Shown: positions 25,212 through 33,630 of the stretch, in pieces
How the letters are laid out: each line of letters starts with the position of its first letter
Numbering within the stretch: the first letter of the stretch is position 1
NCBI RefSeq assembly: GCF_014930365.1
Contig: NZ_JABXWI010000006.1
Span: forward strand, 372,001 to 436,000
Source: Streptomyces caniscabiei
Lineage (GTDB): Bacteria; Actinomycetota; Actinomycetes; Streptomycetales; Streptomycetaceae
Direction: 5' to 3'
Length of the DNA: 64,000 nt
Made by a program: the position numbers and the translations under genes
The notes under the pieces: model-generated
Database searches by the model: none
Told to the model about the DNA's origin: nothing
The model's input: the letters and a program-made list of their open reading frames with translations, nothing else

Positions 25212-26072
25212 GTGCGTATCGATCTGCACTGCCACTCCACCGCGTCCGACGGTACGGACACCCCGGCGGAGCTGGTACGGAAGGCGCGGACGGCCGGTCT
25301 GGACGTCGTCGCGCTCACCGACCACGACACCACGCGCGGGCACGCCGAGGCGATCGCCGCGCTCCCGGAAGGGCTCACCCTGGTCACGGGCGCAGAGCTG
25401 TCGTGCCGGCTGGACGGCGTCAGCATGCACATGCTGGCCTATCTGTTCGACCCCGAGGAGCCCGACCTGCTGGCCGAGCGCGAGCTGGTGCGGGACGACC
25501 GGGTCCCCCGGGCCCAGGGGATGATCGCCAAGCTGAACGAGCTGGGTGTGCCGGTGACCTGGGACCAGGTCGCCCGGATCGCCGCCGGCGGTTCCGTGGG
25601 GCGGCCGCATGTGGCCACCGCGCTCGTCGAACTCGGCGTCGTACCGACCGTGAGCGACGCGTTCACGGAGCAGTGGCTCGCCGACGGCGGCCGCGCCTAC
25701 GTCGCAAAGCACGAGACCGACCCGTTCGAGGCGATCCGGCTGATCAAGGGCGCCGGCGGTGTCGCCGTCTTCGCCCACCCCGCCGCCGTCAAGCGCGGCC
25801 GGACCGTGCCGGAGTCCGCCATCGCCGAGCTGGCCGCCGCCGGACTCGACGGCATCGAGGTCGACCACATGGAGCACGACCCGGCGACCCGGGCCCGGCT
25901 GCGCGGCCTGGCGAAGGAGCTGGGGCTCCTCGCCACCGGATCCTCGGACTACCACGGCAGCCGGAAGACCTGTGTGCTCGGCGAGTACACGACCGACCCC
26001 GAGGTGTACGGCGAGATCACGCGCCGGGCCACCGGCGCGTTTCCCGTCCCGGGGACCGGCGGGACCAGCTGA
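25212..26072 (+). CDS. PHP-domain phosphoesterase (TrpH/RNase AM type)
   Basis: A 286-residue metallo-phosphoesterase. Metal-binding motifs: RIDLHCHSTASDG at the start (H-x-H), ALTDHDTTRGH (about 36), a mid-protein VGRPHVATALVE, VAVFAHPAAVKRGRT (about 188) and GSSDYHGSRK near the C-terminus. Characterised relatives hydrolyse 3',5'-nucleotides or act as 5'-3' exonucleases on RNA and DNA, so a nucleotide- or RNA-degrading role is likely. GTG 25212 places the first metal motif at residue 4, as in relatives. It precedes marC by about 190 bases. Confidence 0.88.
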   Translation: MRIDLHCHSTASDGTDTPAELVRKARTAGLDVVALTDHDTTRGHAEAIAALPEGLTLVTGAELSCRLDGVSMHMLAYLFDPEEPDLLAERELVRDDRVPRAQGMIAKLNELGVPVTWDQVARIAAGGSVGRPHVATALVELGVVPTVSDAFTEQWLADGGRAYVAKHETDPFEAIRLIKGAGGVAVFAHPAAVKRGRTVPESAIAELAAAGLDGIEVDHMEHDPATRARLRGLAKELGLLATGSSDYHGSRKTCVLGEYTTDPEVYGEITRRATGAFPVPGTGGTS

Positions 26073-26258
26073 CTCCCTGACCGTGGGGCGGTAGGCTCCG
26101 GCGGCCGCCGGTAGTGCCCGGCCCACCGCACTCTCCACTGTGTTCGCGCGGGGCGACGCCCCGTCTCTCCGCGCGACGATCGCCCCGGCCGTACCTCACC
26201 CGGTACCTCGCCGAGGGCTGCCCTCTCGCTCGCTCTTCCTCTCCGGCAAGGCATCCCC

Positions 26259-26864
26259 GTGTTCGATCTCGCCATCTTCGGTTCGCTCTTCCTCACCCTC
26301 TTCGTGATCATGGATCCCCCGGGGATCACCCCGATCTTCCTCGGCCTCACCGCGGGCCGTCCCGCGCGTACCCAGAAGCGGATGGCCTTCCAGGCCGTCT
26401 GTGTGGCCGGTGGTGTGATCACCGTCTTCGGGCTGCTGGGACACCAGATACTGGACTACCTGCATGTGTCCGTCCCGGCGCTGATGATCGCGGGCGGGCT
26501 GCTGCTCCTGCTGATCGCGCTCGACCTCCTGACCGGCAAGACGGACGAGCCGAAGCAGACCAAGGACGTGAACGTCGCGCTCGTGCCGCTGGGGATGCCG
26601 TTGCTCGCCGGTCCCGGTGCGATCGTGTCGGTGATCCTCGCCGTGCAGAAGGCGGACGGTGCCGCCGCTCATGTCTCCGTGTGGGCCGCGATCCTCGCCA
26701 TCCATGTCGTGCTGTGGCTGACGATGCGGTACTCGCTGCTGATCATCCGGGTCATCAAGGACGGCGGTGTGGTGCTGGTGACCCGGCTCGCGGGCATGAT
26801 GCTCTCCGCGATCGCCGTGCAGCAGATCATCAACGGTGTCACCCAGGTCGTACAGGGCGCCTAG
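26259..26864 (+). CDS. MarC-family integral membrane protein
   Basis: A 201-residue protein with about six membrane segments. FDLAIFGSLFLTLFVIMDPP and GITPIFLGLT at the start are the MarC/NAAT family signature; LVPLGMPLLAGPGAIVSVIL is the second hallmark. Family members are neutral amino acid transporter-like or of unknown substrate; the old multiple-antibiotic-resistance link is not supported. GTG 26259 starts it, with only a weak ribosome-binding site (AAGGCATCCCC). Confidence 0.88.
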   Translation: MFDLAIFGSLFLTLFVIMDPPGITPIFLGLTAGRPARTQKRMAFQAVCVAGGVITVFGLLGHQILDYLHVSVPALMIAGGLLLLLIALDLLTGKTDEPKQTKDVNVALVPLGMPLLAGPGAIVSVILAVQKADGAAAHVSVWAAILAIHVVLWLTMRYSLLIIRVIKDGGVVLVTRLAGMMLSAIAVQQIINGVTQVVQGA

Positions 26865-26899
26865 CGCACGCGCCGACGCGCCTGGCCGGGACGTCGCAG

Positions 26900-26930
26900 A
26901 GCCCCGTACGGCGTCGTGCCGTACGGGGCT
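26900..26930. terminator. Bidirectional hairpin terminator
   Basis: Perfect inverted repeat with 13-base arms (26900-26912, 26918-26930) and a GTCGT loop, between marC (+) and the convergent small gene (-). Confidence 0.85.
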
Positions 26931-26954
26931 CCGAAGTGTGAACGGATCCGCGTC

Positions 26955-27107
26955 CTATGAAGCGGTCACGTCGGCCGGGCGGATCCAGAGGCGCTGTCCG
27001 ATGGCGGCGGCCTGCTGCACGATCCGGTTGACGGAGGCGGCGTCCACGACCGTGCTGTCGACGGGCGTGCCGTCGATGTCGTCGAGTCGCAGGATTTCGA
27101 AGCGCAA
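26955..27107 (-). CDS. 50-residue conserved small protein
   Basis: LRFEILRLDDIDGTPVDSTV onward, ending with QQAAAIGQRLWIRPADVTAS. The pattern (strand-turn-strand, then a helix starting VVDAASVNRIVQQAA) looks like a compact folded domain, and I recall near-identical proteins throughout Streptomyces. The start is TTG 27107, preceded by GGGAG seven bases upstream; the longer frame has no better site. The function is unknown. It lies alone between marC and the NYN gene and has its own terminator. Confidence 0.72.
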   Translation of the reverse strand: MRFEILRLDDIDGTPVDSTVVDAASVNRIVQQAAAIGQRLWIRPADVTAS

Positions 27108-27356
27108 GGGCTTCTCCCTTCGTCTGGTCATCCTCCTGAGGAGAACTACTGGTGGTGGTGGCCCACGGGTCGTCGGTGCCCGTGTTCCATGAGGAGTCAA
27201 CGGTATGCGTGTTACAAACATTCCCTACGCTAAGGAAATTTTTCGGGAAGCTAATTACTAGCAGGTAAGCGGTGTGGTGGTATGTCTACCTGAAGGCAGG
27301 AAGACTGATTGGGACCGGTTGTGTTCGCAGCGTGACCGCCGGGACAATGGGCAGTA

Positions 27357-28253
27357 ATGAACGACGACCTCACGGCGCTCGGCGCCCGCATCGACCGAAC
27401 GAACGAGCTGCTGCACCGCATGCTCGCCGAGGTGGCGAAGACACCCTCGACGCACGCGATCTTCGTCGATGCCGGGTATCTGTACGCGGCCGTGGGACGG
27501 CTCGTCGCGGGGACGGAGGACCGGCGGTCCTTCGACCTCGACCCGGAAGGGCTCATCGACGCGCTGATCGACAAGGCGCGCACGATCTTCGCGGACAGCC
27601 GGCTGCTGAGGGTCTACTGGTACGACGGGGCGCGCCGCCGCATCCATACGGCGGAACAGCAGTCGATCGCCGAGCTGCCGGACGTGAAGGTCCGCCTCGG
27701 CAACCTCAACGCGAACAACCAGCAGAAGGGCGTCGACTCCCTGATCCGCACCGACCTGGAGTCACTGGCCCGCCACCGCGCGATCAGCGACGCGGCCCTG
27801 ATCGGCGGCGACGAGGACCTGGTGTCGGCGGTCGAGGCTGCCCAGGGGTACGGGGCGCGGGTCCATCTGTGGGGCATCGAGGCGCCTGAGGGCCGCAACC
27901 AGGCCGAGCCGCTGCTCTGGGAGGTCGACAGCCAGCGCACCTTCGACCTCGACTTCTTCAAGCCGTACGTGTCACGCCGGGCCGCCGCCACCTACGACGC
28001 CCCCACCGGGGCGCGCCCCAGCCGTGAGGACGTCCGCTTCGTCGGCGCCCAGATCGCCGCGAAGTGGCTCGCCTCCCGGGGCCGGGAGACCTTGCAGGAA
28101 CTGCTCCACGGCCACCCGTACCTCCCCGGTTCCGTCGACCAGGACCTGCTCGTCGAGGCGGAGGGCCTGCTCCAGTACTCGCTGCGGGGACAGGCGGACC
28201 TGAGACGGGCGCTGCGGGACGGCTTCTGGGAGCACCTGCGGGCCCAGTACTGA
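27357..28253 (+). CDS. NYN-domain (LabA/DUF88-like) putative RNase
   Basis: A 298-residue protein. AIFVDAGYLYAAVGR (about residue 36) carries the first catalytic Asp of the NYN/PIN-like nuclease fold; RVYWYDGARRR, LESLARHRAISDAALIGGDE then DLVSAVEAAQGYG hold the others. NYN proteins are metal-dependent ribonucleases. The C-terminal 100 residues (LQELLHGHPYLPGSVDQDLL; FWEHLRAQY) form a helical OST-HTH-like or regulatory region. ATG 27357 has no strong ribosome-binding site (GGGACAATGGGCAGTA upstream). Confidence 0.83.
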   Translation: MNDDLTALGARIDRTNELLHRMLAEVAKTPSTHAIFVDAGYLYAAVGRLVAGTEDRRSFDLDPEGLIDALIDKARTIFADSRLLRVYWYDGARRRIHTAEQQSIAELPDVKVRLGNLNANNQQKGVDSLIRTDLESLARHRAISDAALIGGDEDLVSAVEAAQGYGARVHLWGIEAPEGRNQAEPLLWEVDSQRTFDLDFFKPYVSRRAAATYDAPTGARPSREDVRFVGAQIAAKWLASRGRETLQELLHGHPYLPGSVDQDLLVEAEGLLQYSLRGQADLRRALRDGFWEHLRAQY

Positions 28254-28328
28254 GGGCAGGGCAGGCGGGGCAGAGCAGAGCTGGGCCGGCTGTTCGGCGC
28301 GTTCGGCGGGGTTCGGTCCTAGTGGCGC

Positions 28329-29204
28329 TCAGCGGCCGAGCCGGTCCCAGAAGCCGATGAGGGCGTCGGCCGTCGCCTGCGGCTGATCGGTGTTGGGGGA
28401 GTGCTCGGCGCCGCGGACGACGGTGCGGTGGGCGCGCAGCCGGACGGCCATGTCGTCGAGGACCGGGATGGGCCAGGTGTCGTCGCGTTCGCCGGAGATG
28501 ACGTGCTTGGGCAGGCCCACGGCGGCGAGTTCGGCGACGCGGTCGGGTTCCGCGCAGAGCTGGCGGCCCGTGGCGATGAGCTGGGCCGGTTGGGTGGCGA
28601 GCCAGCGGCGGCGCAGGTCGTCCCGGTCGTCCAGCCCCGCGTCGAGGGCGCCCGTGTCGGCCTCCTCCGGCTCCGGTGCCTCCATCGCCTGGATGGCGTC
28701 CCACACCTGCTCCATGTCCATCACGGCCAGGGCGTCCCGCAACAGCTTCACGCGCTCCTGCTGACCGGCCGAGATCTCGGCCGGGCCCGAGGCCATGAGG
28801 GTGAGGGAGGCGAAGGGGGAGGCGTCCCTCAGCACGGCGGCGCGGGAGATCTGGCCGCCGAGTGAGTGGCCGACGAGGTGGAGCGGGCCGCCGTCGCCCA
28901 CGGCCTGTGCCTGGGCGAGCAGGTCCTGCGCCAACTCCGCCTGAGCGTAAGGCGCTTCGTCGTTCTCGGCGCCCGGGCTCTCGTACTGGCCGCGCCCGTC
29001 CACGGCCACCGTCCGGTACCCCGCCGCCGCCAACGGCTCGTGCAGCGCGATGAAGTCCTCCTTGCTCCCGGTGAACCCCGGCACGAGCAGGACGCTCCCC
29101 TTCACCGCCACCCCCGCCTCGATCACGGCGAACTCCCCACGAGGGGTACGCAAACGATGGGCGCGCGCGCCGGGAGGAGGGGTGAACGAGGGGGGACGGC
29201 TCAT
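28329..29204 (-). CDS. Alpha/beta hydrolase
   Basis: A 291-residue cytoplasmic serine hydrolase. VLLVPGFTGSKEDF is the oxyanion-hole segment, VGHSLGGQISRAAV the nucleophile elbow (Ser about 122), and ERDDTWPIPVLDDM with GAEHSPNTDQPQ supply the acid and His. The substrate is unknown; the fold suits an esterase or lipase. ATG 29204 fits the family but has no purine-rich ribosome-binding site (GCTCCCCCC upstream), so a leaderless or downstream start is possible. It is convergent with the NYN gene. Confidence 0.82.
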   Translation of the reverse strand: MSRPPSFTPPPGARAHRLRTPRGEFAVIEAGVAVKGSVLLVPGFTGSKEDFIALHEPLAAAGYRTVAVDGRGQYESPGAENDEAPYAQAELAQDLLAQAQAVGDGGPLHLVGHSLGGQISRAAVLRDASPFASLTLMASGPAEISAGQQERVKLLRDALAVMDMEQVWDAIQAMEAPEPEEADTGALDAGLDDRDDLRRRWLATQPAQLIATGRQLCAEPDRVAELAAVGLPKHVISGERDDTWPIPVLDDMAVRLRAHRTVVRGAEHSPNTDQPQATADALIGFWDRLGR

Positions 29205-29298
29205 GGGGGGAGCGTAACGGGCCCCGGCGGGGGCGGCTCGTGGTGCCCCTGGGGGCGGCGTCGGGTGCGTTGTCGGGTGCGTGGTGGGTGGGGGTTGC

Positions 29299-29397
29299 TC
29301 GCGCAGTTCCCCGCGCCCCTGAAAAGCAGGGGCTGCGCCCCGTGCTTTTCGGCCCGAAATGGCCGTAGGCCTTTCAGGGGCGCGGGGAACTGCGCGA
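29299..29397. repeat. Long inverted repeat of the CGCGCAGTTCCCCGCGCCCC family
   Basis: Perfect 26-base arms at 29299-29324 and 29372-29397 enclose about 47 bases with a smaller nested inverted repeat (AGCAGGGGCTGCGCCCCGTG region). It lies in the 339-base gap between the helicase end (29544) and the alpha/beta hydrolase start (29204), so it can terminate the helicase message. The same motif is present in single copies near 5926-5960 and 16660, with a degenerate form near 33590. No gene was seen in the gap. Confidence 0.8.
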
Positions 29398-29543
29398 CCA
29401 GCCCCCACCGAAGGGACGCTTGGGGGTCGAAGGGGCGCAGCCCCTCAAGGACGGGACGGGTAGGGGCGGCGGGGGCGAGCAAAAAAGGCCGGAGGCCCGG
29501 CCCCACCAGGGAACCGGACCTCCACCAGCCAGCCAGAACGGAC

Positions 29544-32156
29544 TCAGCCCTCCGAGCCCTCCACCACAGCCACAGCAGCCTTCCGCACCCGCCGCCGAGG
29601 AGCCGGAGCCTCAGCCCCCGCCTCCCCACCGTCCACGGACGCCGCAGCCTTCCGCGTCCGACGCGGCTTCGTCGCCTGCTCCTCCGTAGGCTGCGCGGGA
29701 ACCGCCCCCTCAGCCGCCGCCGTGACCTTACGGGCCCGGCGGCGCGGCTTGGGCGCCTCGGCGGCGTCGACGGCGGTCTCGGCGGCGCTGTCCGTCGCCT
29801 CGCCCACGCTCTCGACGCTCTCGGCGACCTTGCGGGTACGCCGGCGCGGCTTGGCCGTTGCCGGTGCCTCCTCGGCCGCGGCTTCCTCGCTCACGGTCTC
29901 GGCGGGCGCCGCCTCGACGGGGGCAGCGACCTTGCGCGTACGGCGACGCGGCTTGGTCACGGCCTCGGCGGCAGGCTCGGCGACAGCCGTGCCCTCCGCC
30001 GTGTCGACCACGGCCTCGGCGGCAGGCGCCTCGACGGCGGCCGCGACCTTGCGGGTCCGACGACGCGGGGCCGGAGCCTCGACCACCGCCTCCTCGGCGA
30101 CAGCCTCCACCACGCTCTCGGCAGCCGTCGCAGCGACCTTGCGGGTCCGGCGGCGCGGCTTGGGCGCCTCGGCGGCGCTGTCCGTCGCCTCGACGGCACT
30201 CTCGACGCTCTCGGCGGCCTTACGGGTACGCCGACGCGGCTTGGCCGTTGCCAGGGCCTCCTCGGCCGCGGCCGCGGCTTCCTCGCTCACGGTCTCGGCC
30301 GGCGCCGCCTCGACGGGGGCGGCGACCTTGCGCGTACGGCGACGCGGCTTGGTCACGGCCTCGGCGGCCGGCTCGACGCCGGTCGTACCCTCCGCCGTGT
30401 CCAGCGCGGCATCCGCGCCGGGCGCGGCCTCGGCCACGGGAGCGGCGGCGGCCTCGACCGACTTACGGGTGCGGCGGCGACGCGGCTTGGGAGCCTCCTC
30501 CACCGACTCGACGGGCGCGCCCGCGACGGTGTCGACCACGACCTCCGCCGACTCGACCGGCGCACTGTCGACCGTCTCGGTCTCGGTCTCGGCCCCGGTC
30601 ACGGCCTCGGCGGCGGGGTTCGCCCCGGCGCGCGTCCGGCGGCGACGGCGAGGCGTACGCGGCTCGGACGCGACGGAGTCGCTGCCCGGCGTCTGCGTGG
30701 ACTCCGACGGCTCCGTGACCGCGACGGCCTCCGGCGACGCCCCTTCCGCGGTGCTGCCACCACGCGTACGGCGGCGACGACGCGGCGTACGCGCCGGGCG
30801 CTCACGCTCGGCGGACGACGGACCGGAGGAGCCACTGCCACGGCCGCCACGCCCGCGCGGACCACGCCCGCCCGGCTCGCCGAGGTCCTCCAGCTCCTCC
30901 GCGTCCAGCCCGGCGCGGGTGCGCTCGGAACGCGGCAGGACGCCCTTCGTGCCGGCGGGGATGCTCAGTTCCTCGAAGAGGTGCGGGGACGTCGAGTACG
31001 TTTCCGGCGGGTCGTTGAACCCGAGGTCCAGCGCCTTGTTGATGAGCTGCCAGCGCGGGATGTCGTCCCAGTCGACGAGGGTGATCGCGATGCCCTTGGC
31101 GCCCGCGCGGCCCGTACGGCCGATGCGGTGCAGGTACGTCTTCTCGTCCTCGGGGGACTGGTAGTTGATGACGTGGGTGACACCCTCGACGTCGATGCCG
31201 CGGGCGGCGACGTCGGTGCAGACGAGGACGTCCACCTTGCCGTTGCGGAAGGCGCGCAGCGCCTGCTCGCGGGCGCCCTGGCCCAGGTCGCCGTGGACCG
31301 CGCCGGAGGCGAAGCCCCGCTGCTTGAGCTGGTCGGCGAGGTCGGCGGCCGTGCGCTTGGTGCGGCAGAAGACCATGGCCAGTCCCCGGCCGTCGGCCTG
31401 CAGTATGCGCGCGACCAGCTCGGGCTTGTCCATGTTGTGCGCACGGTAGATGTGCTGCGAGGTGTTGCGGACCGTCGCGCCCTCGTCGTCCGGAGCCGTG
31501 GCGCGGATGTGCGTCGGCTGGGACATGTAACGGCGGGCGAGGCCGATGACCGCGCCCGGCATGGTCGCCGAGAACAGCATGGTCTGGCGGCGGGCCGGAA
31601 GCATGTTGATGATCTTCTCGACGTCGGGCAGGAAGCCCAGGTCGAGCATCTCGTCGGCCTCGTCGAGGACCAGGCACTTGACGTGCTTGAGGTTCAGCTT
31701 CTTCTGGCCCGCGAGGTCGAGGAGCCGCCCGGGGGTACCGATGACGACGTCGACGCCCTTCTTCAGGGCCTCGACCTGGGGCTCGTACGCGCGGCCGCCG
31801 TAGATCGCGGTGACGCGGACGTTGCGCACCTTGCCGGCGGTGAGCAGGTCGTTGGTGACCTGGGTGCACAGCTCACGGGTGGGGACGACCACGAGCGCCT
31901 GCGGCGAGTCGACGAGGTCCTCGGGCTTGGCGCGGCCGGCCTCGACGTCGGCGGGGACGATGACGCGCTCGAGGAGCGGAAGACCGAAGCCCAGCGTCTT
32001 GCCGGTGCCGGTCTTGGCCTGGCCGATGACGTCGGTGCCGGAGAGGGCGACCGGGAGCGTCATCTCCTGGATGGGGAAGGGGGTGATGATGCCGACGGCC
32101 TCAAGGGCCTCGGCCGTCTCGGGGAAGATGCCGAGATCGCGGAAAGTCGTAGTCAG
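29544..32156 (-). CDS. DEAD-box RNA helicase with long Arg-rich repetitive tail
   Basis: An 870-residue protein. Residues 1-400 are a complete DEAD-box core: AKTGTGKT (Walker A), PTRELCTQ (Ia), GTPGRLLD (Ib), LDEADEMLD (II), SATMPG (III), VCTDVAARGIDVEGV and HRIGRTGRAG (VI). It unwinds RNA, probably in rRNA or mRNA metabolism or the cold response. The remaining ~460 residues are a disordered Ala/Glu/Val-rich tail carrying twelve basic PRRRTRK-like units, probably for RNA binding. The protein begins LTTTFRDLGIFPETAEAL; the only codon there that can start is CTG at 32156 with GAGG seven bases upstream, so a rare CTG start is proposed. RhlE-like in mycobacterial synteny. Confidence 0.9.
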   Translation of the reverse strand: MTTTFRDLGIFPETAEALEAVGIITPFPIQEMTLPVALSGTDVIGQAKTGTGKTLGFGLPLLERVIVPADVEAGRAKPEDLVDSPQALVVVPTRELCTQVTNDLLTAGKVRNVRVTAIYGGRAYEPQVEALKKGVDVVIGTPGRLLDLAGQKKLNLKHVKCLVLDEADEMLDLGFLPDVEKIINMLPARRQTMLFSATMPGAVIGLARRYMSQPTHIRATAPDDEGATVRNTSQHIYRAHNMDKPELVARILQADGRGLAMVFCRTKRTAADLADQLKQRGFASGAVHGDLGQGAREQALRAFRNGKVDVLVCTDVAARGIDVEGVTHVINYQSPEDEKTYLHRIGRTGRAGAKGIAITLVDWDDIPRWQLINKALDLGFNDPPETYSTSPHLFEELSIPAGTKGVLPRSERTRAGLDAEELEDLGEPGGRGPRGRGGRGSGSSGPSSAERERPARTPRRRRRTRGGSTAEGASPEAVAVTEPSESTQTPGSDSVASEPRTPRRRRRTRAGANPAAEAVTGAETETETVDSAPVESAEVVVDTVAGAPVESVEEAPKPRRRRTRKSVEAAAAPVAEAAPGADAALDTAEGTTGVEPAAEAVTKPRRRTRKVAAPVEAAPAETVSEEAAAAAEEALATAKPRRRTRKAAESVESAVEATDSAAEAPKPRRRTRKVAATAAESVVEAVAEEAVVEAPAPRRRTRKVAAAVEAPAAEAVVDTAEGTAVAEPAAEAVTKPRRRTRKVAAPVEAAPAETVSEEAAAEEAPATAKPRRRTRKVAESVESVGEATDSAAETAVDAAEAPKPRRRARKVTAAAEGAVPAQPTEEQATKPRRTRKAAASVDGGEAGAEAPAPRRRVRKAAVAVVEGSEG

Positions 32157-32569
32157 GGTGCTGCCTCTTCTGTGTACGCGGTGTGAGGCGAGCGCGGGGG
32201 GGCGTGTCAGACCGTGCCGGGGGACGTCGGCCGCCCTCACGGGCGGACCGTGTGGGCACGGGACCACTGCCGACGCTCTAGCGCTCATACCGCTGAGGGG
32301 TTCCCTCCGGACGCCGTACGTGAAGTGCCGTACGGAAAAGGAGGGCTGTCGGGTCGGAGCCGATCGGGCCACCGACCGGGCATCCTCATGCGTGCGGCCT
32401 GTCGAGGCACCGTCGAACTACATCTCGGTACCAGCAGGCGCATTACCACCATACCCCGGAATCGCGCATATGCGATGGCCGATTTGGTCACGTAGTCGTC
32501 GTCACACTGTGGGGCGCGCGATATGACCGGGCCCTTCCGCCTTGCGCGGAGCGGGCTATTGTGCGCTTC
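32157..32569. other. Divergent promoter/leader region, 413 bases
   Basis: Lies between the DEAD-box helicase (-) and the ferritin-like gene (+). A long helicase leader would fit the cold-regulated helicases of this family (inference). A small inverted repeat CCGTACG/CGTACGG is at 32314-32335. The stretch 32440-32480 is A/T-richer and may be the promoter. No gene was seen. Confidence 0.4.
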
Positions 32570-33337
32570 ATGACCACGTCTGACAAGCCTGAGAACGCCA
32601 CCGGCGGCGAGTCCGCCGACGCCGCCGACACCACGGAGGTCACCGGGATCGCCGCCCAGAACTGGGAGCGTGCCTCCGCCGACCCGCAGTACCGCGCCGC
32701 GGTGGTGGATCTGCTGGGCGCGCTGGCGTACGGGGAGCTGGCGGCGTTCGAACGGCTCGCGGAGGACGCGAAGCTGGCGCCGACCCTCGTCGACAAGGCG
32801 GAGCTGGCGAAGATGGCGGCGGCCGAGTTCCACCACTTCGAGAGGCTCGCCGGCCGGCTCACCGAGATCGGGGAGGAGCCCACGCGCGCCATGGAGCCCT
32901 TCGTCGACGCGCTCGACGGCTTCCACAAGCAGACCGCCCCCTCGGACTGGCTGGAGGGCCTCGTCAAGGCCTACGTCGGCGACTCGATCGCCAGCGACTT
33001 CTACCGGGAGGTCGCGGCGCACCTCGACTCGGACACGCGCGGACTCGTGCTCGCGGTGCTCGACGACACGGGGCACGCCGGGTTCGCCGTGGAGAAGGTG
33101 CGGGCCGCGATCGACGAGGACCCGCGGGTGGGCGGCCGACTCGCCCTCTGGGCAAGGAGGTTGATGGGGGAGGCGCTCTCGCAGTCGCAGCGGGTGGTGG
33201 CCGACCGGGACGCCCTGTCCACGATGCTCGTGGGCGGTGTGGCCGACGGGTTCGACCTCGCCGAGGTGGGGCGCATGTTCTCCCGGATCACCGAGGCACA
33301 CACCAAGCGGATGGCTGCGCTCGGCCTGGCAGCGTGA
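32570..33337 (+). CDS. Ferritin-like fold protein
   Basis: A 255-residue all-helical protein. Glu and His residues typical of a di-iron four-helix bundle are in YGELAAFERLAED (about 56), KAELAKMAAAEFHHFERLAG (about 80) and later in LDDTGHAGFAVEK. The family (ferritin-like/MiaE-like fold) may bind iron or act as a hydroxylase; the activity of this actinobacterial group is unknown. ATG 32570 is used; an in-frame GTG lies 9 bases earlier. Mycobacteria have the homologous gene divergent from the same helicase. Confidence 0.8.
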   Translation: MTTSDKPENATGGESADAADTTEVTGIAAQNWERASADPQYRAAVVDLLGALAYGELAAFERLAEDAKLAPTLVDKAELAKMAAAEFHHFERLAGRLTEIGEEPTRAMEPFVDALDGFHKQTAPSDWLEGLVKAYVGDSIASDFYREVAAHLDSDTRGLVLAVLDDTGHAGFAVEKVRAAIDEDPRVGGRLALWARRLMGEALSQSQRVVADRDALSTMLVGGVADGFDLAEVGRMFSRITEAHTKRMAALGLAA

Positions 33338-33341
33338 GCGC

Positions 33342-33522
33342 CTAGGGCGTGTTGCGAAAGTCCCGTCGTTCGCCCGAAGGGCGGGCCTCGCGGCGTCAGG
33401 TGCGTGCTCTCGGCGTGCCGGGCGGAAGCCCTCGTACTGGATGTACTTGGGCTTTCGCCCGGCGCGGCGAGAGTGCGTGCATGGCGTCGCGAGGCAGGCG
33501 GGACTTTCGCAACACGCCCTAG
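33342..33522. mobile_element. MITE-like element, 181 bases, terminal inverted repeats
   Basis: Perfect 24-base terminal inverted repeats at 33342-33365 and 33499-33522 (CTAGGGCGTGTTGCGAAAGT at the left end). The arms stay partly complementary for about 80 bases, so the whole element can fold into one long hairpin. It has no coding capacity. It lies a few bases after the ferritin-like gene stop. Size, termini and hairpin form fit a non-autonomous transposon derivative, a type I recall as dispersed in Streptomyces. Confidence 0.75.
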
Positions 33523-33630
33523 CCGCCGTGGGGTGAGCTGTCGTCCGGCCGGGGCGGGTGCGGGTGCTTCGTGGCTGGTCCCGCACTGCCCCGCGCCCCT
33601 GGATGGGGCTTCGCCCCTATCCGTTGATCC

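Noticed and set aside
28866..32186. Plus-strand open frame of about 1100 codons across the helicase region
   Set aside because: Shadow of the DEAD-box gene and its repeats; no ribosome-binding site, and the product is low-complexity Gly/Arg/Leu.
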